A stretch of DNA of 64,000 bases, from contig AP031358.1 in assembly GCA_037833965.1 (NCBI GenBank), forward strand, positions 3,480,001 through 3,544,000, in the 5' to 3' direction. The position numbers and the translations under genes were made by a program. The DNA is from Marchantia polymorpha subsp. ruderalis. Its lineage: Eukaryota; Streptophyta; Marchantiopsida; Marchantiales; Marchantiaceae. Positions 58,380-64,000 of the stretch are shown in pieces (position 1 is the stretch's first letter; each line of letters begins with the position of its first letter). The notes under the pieces were generated by a model, which made no database searches, was not told the DNA's origin, and saw only the letters and a program-made list of their open reading frames with translations.

Positions 58380-61245
58380 CAATAACATTCAAAGTATCTA
58401 CCAAACAAGTATGCATTAGATTGTGATTTAAGTTGGAGTATATTTTACTCTTTATGAAGATTCATGAGCTTTCTGTGCACTTCAGACAAAAAATCAAGAT
58501 GATAGAAACTTCTTTGCACATAAAACTTAGTTTCAAACGTAGGGTTTAGGGTTTAGTTGGAGAACAATAATTTGATGTAATATATCTTGTAGTTTTTGTT
58601 GTTTGTTCTTGTCGATGTGACGTTGGGGCTACGGAGTCCTTTGTTGACTTCTCAGAAACGACGTCCAGGTCCACGTACTGGATACAGTAGCTGTGGACTA
58701 CTGCAGTCGGTCGGAGACATGAGACGTGGAGAACAGAGGCACAAGGCGTCACCTCCCGAAATAGCAGGGGCATGGTTCGGAAATCCGAATAGATCTTGTC
58801 TGCAAGATCTTTCCATGGACGGTAAAAGTGGAGCTCAGATTGTTGACCTGCGAGGACAGGTGAGCGAGAAATATAAGACGGTCTCGAGTCCCTTTCTGAG
58901 CATGCTGCGTCTACAGTCTAGAAAGAACGGCGTAGCTAGAATCATGAATCATGCGGAATTGGTCAGTGTCACACTCAACCCAACGTAAACTCTCCTGAAC
59001 TCCATTCAGGAGAGGCAGAGTATATCACGTCGATAGAATATTGCAGACGATAGTTAGGTCAGCCTTTTTGTTAGAAAGCGTCGTGTTTCAGATCCACAAG
59101 CTGCAGCTGTTGTATATCTCGTGTTCGTCGTGGAAATCTATCGACCCTTTGGGTAGCTGACCTTGAACGGGCGTAGAAAAGAGGTTGTTGAATTTGCAGT
59201 GGAATATGTGAAATGGATCGGTAAACGTACAGAGTCTGTATCGATGTTCCCTCTGAATTAATGAACTGCCAGTGCACCAAAATAAGTGTTCCGGTGGAGC
59301 TCAAATTCGGCCTTCTCGTTTTGTACGAAGCACATTCCTCCTTTACTATTTTCTCACCGAGAATTCGGTGCTCGGTAGTTGCTTCTTCGCTAGTATCTTT
59401 TTTGAGCTTCATGTGCCGTCCGTTATTAGTAATGGATCAGGTTGTTGAAATCAGCTAGCTGTCTTACTAAGAGTTATTGTCTTCACAATCACCTGGCTTG
59501 GAATACTACGAGGCCCCCTCACGAAGTCATCCTCTTAGTCACTGGCACAAAGTTGCTGTGTTCCTGTTCTGTATATTCCCGTTTGAAGGTGAAACATGGA
59601 ACTGACTGATTGTTCCACTTCTTGCGTATCCATCTGGGAGTATCAACCGATTGTAGTCAATCTCTATTGACTACAAACGAACCACTATACAAAACCTCCC
59701 AACTCTGCAGCCAAATGCTCGCCCAGCAGTACGTAGGAGCCTCATTCCACCAGAGTGTGCAGCACAGTCTCCAGACACAGACAAGGTTTGGAGACGCTGG
59801 CATGATACTACGACAAGTCTGAGTTACGGAGCTTACATCGTCAAAGATCAGCTTCCTTGTCTGGAATTTATCCAGTTTGACTCGCTGTGACGACTAGAAT
59901 AGTCTAACGACATATTTGGCGGTGATGAGAAACTACATTTCATACAGTTACAGGAGACAGTTTCGCAGATTTATATTTTGACAGGGATTCTTGACTCGAG
60001 CGTTCCGATTGCGTAATTTATTACTTCACTGTCCCTCCCCATGCAATTCATTTCACGAGATCGTGTCCCGACTTCAGCAGTACGAGTTCGTTCTTATCCA
60101 CCGTCAGTCGGCTGGTACAGTGGAGTGGAGCAGCAGCATCGGAGGCTATGTATGGCCCACCGCCCACGGTGCACAGGTTCACAGAGCTGCATGGGTGGTA
60201 GACCTCCCTGCGCCTGACGATGAGAAAAAGTGGAGATTACTGAGACAACCGGTGCTGAGGGACCGTACTCACTCCAGCCCCGGTCACATGTTTCGTCGTA
60301 CATCATCCGGAAACAAACTTTACGGCCTTCGATCCTCGACTTCACCCGGATTACCACAGGGGCGCATCACACATTCAGAGGGAAGAACATAGAACCCTGG
60401 CCCCTGCTTTCAATGCTTTGAATGCACACAGTCCCAGGATGAGCAGTACGTACACACATTTCATCGTACATGCGTCGGTCGATGCACTGCAATCTCACCG
60501 TTCGTTACACTGGACCTCGCGGGGACAAAGAGTAGGAACCAGCATGTGTACCATTGGACAATATTCCTGGTGAGTACGGATACTCATAAATATCGTCACA
60601 TCAGACAAGAGCTCCTTCATGACACCTACGTTCATGTCCACCAGCCACTCCTGCTGCTCGTATGTGCACATTTTCCTCGACGTCTGAGACCTTGCCTGTG
60701 TGCTGTTCCTCGCCTCCATTAATAAATATCTAGCCTGTCAATTCGAAGGACATTCATTGCAGTCGTTTTGACTCACTCACCTAAGGAGGTCGAATTTTAC
60801 CATTGTGCTATCGAAGTGCTGGACAGAGATCTTTCGTATTCTCAGATCTTAATTCCCCGTACTCCCGTCCACTAGACAGAGAGACAATGGCGACATGTCT
60901 TGCATGTTGGGACAGCAGGTAGGCAAGCAAAACTCGGCGGCATGTGCGTACGCATGAAACGACTATTGCTCAAGACTGATGGTGAGATTGAGAGACCAGG
61001 AAAATGTGCGCGAGTGCAGCGAAGAATGAATGAAACTGAAGGTGAAAGTCACCTTGAAAGAGGTATCGTGATGAACACAATCGTGGTTTGACTGAACGGA
61101 ACACTTTACATTATTCAGGTACAAAGCTGAATAAAACATCAAAGAATAAATGTCGGCGGCCTAAATTAACGCTGTAAATGAATAGAACCCGGTTCGGAAA
61201 ATTGACTCAAATTGTATCAAATCAAGCTCTGAACGACTAACTGAT
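58380..61245. other. Intergenic region, no gene recognised
   Basis: From about 58550 composition rises toward balanced GC. Open frames of up to about 130 codons exist (for example 58596-58988 and 59991-60392), but none resembles a known family and there is no consistent exon series. The last 100-200 bases before 61245 should hold the 3' untranslated region of the minus-strand FLA gene. A short plant-telomere-type motif lies at 58541-58556. Confidence 0.4.
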
Positions 61246-62634
61246 CTACAACAGCATGAGTCCGGAGAAGAGAGTCACGGCTGCCAATACGACCCTGCTC
61301 ATGTCGATGCTCGAAGCAGAAGAAGGCGTGTCAGCCGGAGTCTCAGCTGGGGTCTCGGCGATGGGGATCTCTTCTGGTGGTGCTGGTGGGCTTGCCATGT
61401 CTGGGGCGGGTACTGGAGCTGGAGTGGGAGTCATGGGAGCTGGAGCAGGAGCTGGAGTGCTCGAAGGAGTGGGCACTGGGGCAGGCACTGGAGTGAGAGG
61501 AGCCGGAGCTGGTGCTGGGACTGGAGTGCCGGGAGCAGGGGCAGGCACTGGGCTGAGAGGTGCGGGAGCTAGACCTGGCGTCAAGGGAGCAGGGGCCACA
61601 GCTGGAGATGGAACTGGTGCAGTGGCGAAGATTTCAGCAGGCAGGATGACATTGTCGATCGAAAAGATGGCGGTGGGATTCGTGTCGAAGAGAGTTGCTC
61701 CGATTCTCGACGATGAAACGCTGGTGCTGAGAGTGACGCCGCCAGTGGTCGAGGTGGAGACATTCACAGTGTAGGTTCCAGGACCTCCGGTGGTGGTGGC
61801 CAGTGTGGGCTCGTTAGGCTTGTTCATGGTCGACAGAGTTCCGAGTGGGTAGTACGTAACAATGGCGTGAGCCCGGAGCACCTGCTTGGCTTGGTCTGGG
61901 GTCAGAGCTGCCAATGCACCGGCTGGGAGGGCAGCGAACGCAGCATCGGTAGGGGCGAAAATGGTGATTCCGGTACCAGTCTGCTTCGCTGCGAATTCGG
62001 CGTCGATGCCTGTGCTTTGAATCAGCTGGATGAAAGTGTTGTAGTTGAGCCCGGCCTCAAGAGCGGCGGTGATGTTAGCATTATCGGTGGCGCGAGTCCC
62101 GAAGCCTGGAGGAACGAGAACCTTGTCGCACTGGACAATGCTAATGTTGTATGGAATAGAGGCAATGCTGCTCAGAATGGTGGCATTCGGTGGTGCAGTG
62201 ATGTCTGGAAGACCGACTTGGATTGCAGTCCCGTCGTAGTAAATGTTGACTGATCCGTCGTTTCCTGCGGTTCTTCCCGTGGTCTGCAGAAGAGTAGTCA
62301 CGGTGCTCGGGCTGCCTGGAACGATCTGCTTCAGCTCGGGAATGTCCAAATACTGAAGAAAGACGTGGTACCTCAGGAGATCAGCGACTTCACCCGCGTC
62401 CACATTGGGCACGGTCGCCACGAAAGCTTGCAACACGGGGTTGCTCACGGCGCAAAGCGTCAATGAAGTCCTCGAGTTAATCTCTGCAGCGACGCCCGAC
62501 GAGGTCAGCAACTGGTTCATCGCACTCAAAGAAGGCCTCGCGTTCAACATCAACGTGATGTTGAACGCGGACGCCACCGCCATCCAGCTCAACAAGAGCA
62601 CGGCCACCACCGAGCCAGCACGCGTTCGCCCCAT
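61246..62634 (-). CDS. FLA: Fasciclin-like arabinogalactan protein (two FAS1 domains, GPI-anchored)
   Basis: A single exon of 462 codons. The start at 62634 (MGRTRAGSVVAVLLLSW) gives a clean signal peptide cleaved after about residue 23 (ASA|FN). FAS1 domain 1 follows (about 24-170; FNITLMLNARPSLSAMN, AAEINSRTSLTLCAV, IPYNISIVQ), with the layout of the Arabidopsis FLA1/2/8/10 group. FAS1 domain 2 (about 185-340) carries the H1 motif ITIFAPTDAAFAALP and the YH-type region VLRAHAIVTYYPLG. Next is a long Ala-Pro/Ser-Pro/Thr-Pro tract (about 345-430), the glycomodules for arabinogalactan attachment. The end is a small-residue site (SSASSIDMS) and a hydrophobic tail (VVLAAVTLFSGLMLL), typical of a GPI anchor. 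It should act at the plasma membrane and wall in adhesion or wall organisation. The frame is open a further 29 codons upstream, but those are encoded by a GA repeat. Confidence 0.94.
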   Translation of the reverse strand: MGRTRAGSVVAVLLLSWMAVASAFNITLMLNARPSLSAMNQLLTSSGVAAEINSRTSLTLCAVSNPVLQAFVATVPNVDAGEVADLLRYHVFLQYLDIPELKQIVPGSPSTVTTLLQTTGRTAGNDGSVNIYYDGTAIQVGLPDITAPPNATILSSIASIPYNISIVQCDKVLVPPGFGTRATDNANITAALEAGLNYNTFIQLIQSTGIDAEFAAKQTGTGITIFAPTDAAFAALPAGALAALTPDQAKQVLRAHAIVTYYPLGTLSTMNKPNEPTLATTTGGPGTYTVNVSTSTTGGVTLSTSVSSSRIGATLFDTNPTAIFSIDNVILPAEIFATAPVPSPAVAPAPLTPGLAPAPLSPVPAPAPGTPVPAPAPAPLTPVPAPVPTPSSTPAPAPAPMTPTPAPVPAPDMASPPAPPEEIPIAETPAETPADTPSSASSIDMSRVVLAAVTLFSGLMLL

Positions 62635-63130
62635 TTTGAACCCTCCTGTGCGCCAAATCGCACAGCCTCGCCGACGAAGAAGCTCTATCTCTCTCTCTCT
62701 CTCTCTCGTTCTTTCGTTCAATCGCTGACGCCGCTTCAGCTCTGCCTGGCCCTCGCTCCTGCTCGATCCTCGTTGCTGCTCTTCCTCGCGAGCAGAGAGA
62801 GAGAGACCTCGACAATGCTGATGATGCCGACCTCACTCCTCTCCTTATTGCTGTTGCTGCTGCTGCTGAACTGCAGAGCAGGACGGAAGAGGGGACGCCA
62901 GGCACTCGACGGTAGGGAGCTACTGGTGACAACGAGCAGCAGTGGACCAGCGACGTCGGGTGGACTATAAGGGGGAAGAAGAGGAGCAGTGGGAGGGGTG
63001 GGAGATACGAACGGCGGACGGTCGGGAAGTGGGACTGATTGACCGGAACTCGGAGCCAGAGCTCAATATGAACGAACAGGCGCGGGGTGGGGGGGTTGGC
63101 AGGGTGGGGGGGCCCTCCGCCCGGCAACGG
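62635..63130 (-). promoter_or_regulatory. Upstream region and GA-repeat leader of FLA
   Basis: Directly upstream of the FLA start, the coding strand carries a GA-repeat run (the CT microsatellite at about 62688-62708 on the plus strand) and further purine-rich patches. This probably forms the 5' untranslated leader and core promoter. A 216-codon open frame at 63127-62477 overlaps the FLA start in another frame and is low-complexity Ser/Arg/Pro, so I do not call it a gene. Confidence 0.5.
62688..62708. repeat. (CT)n microsatellite in the FLA leader
   Basis: About ten CT units on the plus strand, GA on the FLA coding strand, starting some 55 bases upstream of the chosen FLA start codon. Confidence 0.92.
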
Positions 63131-64000
63131 TCACCCGGCAGAAGAGGCGAGAGAGCTTCACAAGAGCGTGGAGGGCGGCGGCGGGGCCCACACCGGGCCG
63201 ACAGGTTATGTAACTCGCTGGCAGGGAGCGTCAGACGTACCGGCAGATCCTGGACTCACGAACTGTCGGTCAAATCGAGTCCCGGATCAATCCGCGGTCG
63301 ACACGAGTTGCGACCGCCGGACGGCCGGGCCCGAGAGATGACGACCCCCGCTCGACGCAGTCCCGTCGCCCCGTCGCCCTGTCCCCCGTCGCCCGTCGCC
63401 TTTCGGGACATTAGCCGTTCGGAACGGCTACAAGTCCCGCGGGAGGGAGCGGCGGGGTGTGTCCCGGCGGAGGTATTGTACTCTGTACCGTCCTATCCCC
63501 TGAGGGTCGTATTCTGTCCTGTCCCAGATGCCGACTCGACGCCTCGGGCTGATACTTCCGTAGTGTCCTCTGATGCGCGCGATTTTCATTCTTTTCATTT
63601 TCTCTTCCTTTTTTCTGTTTTTCGGGAGTTTTAATTCGAAGTATATTTCGTCGGTGATATTTGCTCCTGCGAGTTCTTCTTTATGTGAAGTTTGTTCGTG
63701 TTCAGAGCTCGGCCATTGTTGGGAAATTGTCTTTAGCGATGTGTCGTCTTTCGCTTCGGTGTATGAGGTGATTTTCAATGTCGATGAGGTTTCAATGTGG
63801 TTCATGAGTTGAGAGACATTTTTGAGCTTTATACTTTGTAAAGTGAGGTATTGTAGTCACCTTTTGAATATCCCTATGTAACATATCAGACCTATACAAC
63901 CTTATGCATGAACTACATCAGCATTTAGATCTATTTGTGCAACTTTGGCGAATGATTCTTGAAGCGATATTATGAGAAAACATCCACTCAAAGCTATGTT
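63131..64000. other. GC-rich region, no gene recognised
   Basis: Contains a degenerate CCCGTCGCC minisatellite at about 63360-63402. The open frames here are Arg/Pro/Gly-rich and low in complexity. From about 63560 composition becomes T-rich on the plus strand. It could be the upstream part of a gene lying beyond the window, but nothing shows this directly. Confidence 0.4.
63360..63402. repeat. CCCGTCGCC minisatellite
   Basis: About five degenerate copies of an 8-9 bp unit (CCCGTCGC, CCCGTCGCC, CCTGTCCC) run in tandem. Confidence 0.85.

Noticed and set aside
59991-60392. 133-codon frame between copia and FLA
   Set aside because: Overlaps other frames of similar length on both strands, with no domain or exon series.
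61256-61774. 172-codon Gly/Ala/Val-rich frame on the plus strand
   Set aside because: Exact antisense of the Ala-Pro glycomodule tract of FLA. Its repeats simply reflect the codons of the other strand.
62477-63127. 216-codon open frame overlapping the FLA start
   Set aside because: Runs in another frame across the GA repeat and the FLA N-terminus. The residues are Ser/Arg-rich without a recognisable domain.

Overview
The window reads as nuclear DNA of a land plant. It holds three intron-aware host genes with plant-type products: a nuclear poly(A)-binding protein of the PABN type, a full-length CULLIN1, and a two-FAS1-domain fasciclin-like arabinogalactan protein. They sit in higher-GC islands separated by very AT-rich, transposon-filled stretches. 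GT-AG introns, Ty1/copia, hAT, Mutator-like and pogo/Tigger-like elements all fit a plant nucleus. A seed-free plant (moss, liverwort or similar) is possible, but the lineage cannot be settled from the sequence alone.

Layout. 1-7264: no recognisable gene, mostly AT-rich, with a foldback element at 4641-4979. 7273-9599: a nearly complete hAT transposon with an 8-bp target duplication, subterminal TAGTCGACTA arrays and a transposase broken by one stop and one frameshift. 9859-10104: a tandem repeat array. 12375-15663 (minus): PABN in seven coding exons, followed upstream by a strand-biased purine leader to about 16700. 16900-33200: AT-rich desert with a broken pogo/Tigger-type transposase (25206-26679) and an LTR-like sequence (28236 to about 29260). 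33200-35491: GC- and purine-rich region leading into CUL1 (35492-45335, plus, 19 coding exons, 745 residues). CUL1 intron 2 carries a Mutator-like element (37448-38233) with two coding-like segments of unknown origin. 45336-49744: intergenic, with some exon-like pieces. 49750-58374: a decayed Ty1/copia element with both LTRs; it contains a second LTR-type insertion (51696-54417), which itself contains a 3' fragment of another copia element. 58375-61245: no gene recognised. 61246-62634 (minus): the FLA gene, again with a purine-rich leader on its coding strand. 62730-64000: GC-rich sequence without a recognised gene.

The host genes are housekeeping or cell-surface genes with no obvious pathway link: mRNA polyadenylation (PABN), SCF ubiquitin ligase scaffolding (CUL1) and a wall or plasma-membrane glycoprotein (FLA). 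What unites the window is the contrast between intact genes with purine-rich leaders and heavily decayed transposon DNA, much of whose divergence looks like C-to-T or G-to-A transitions.
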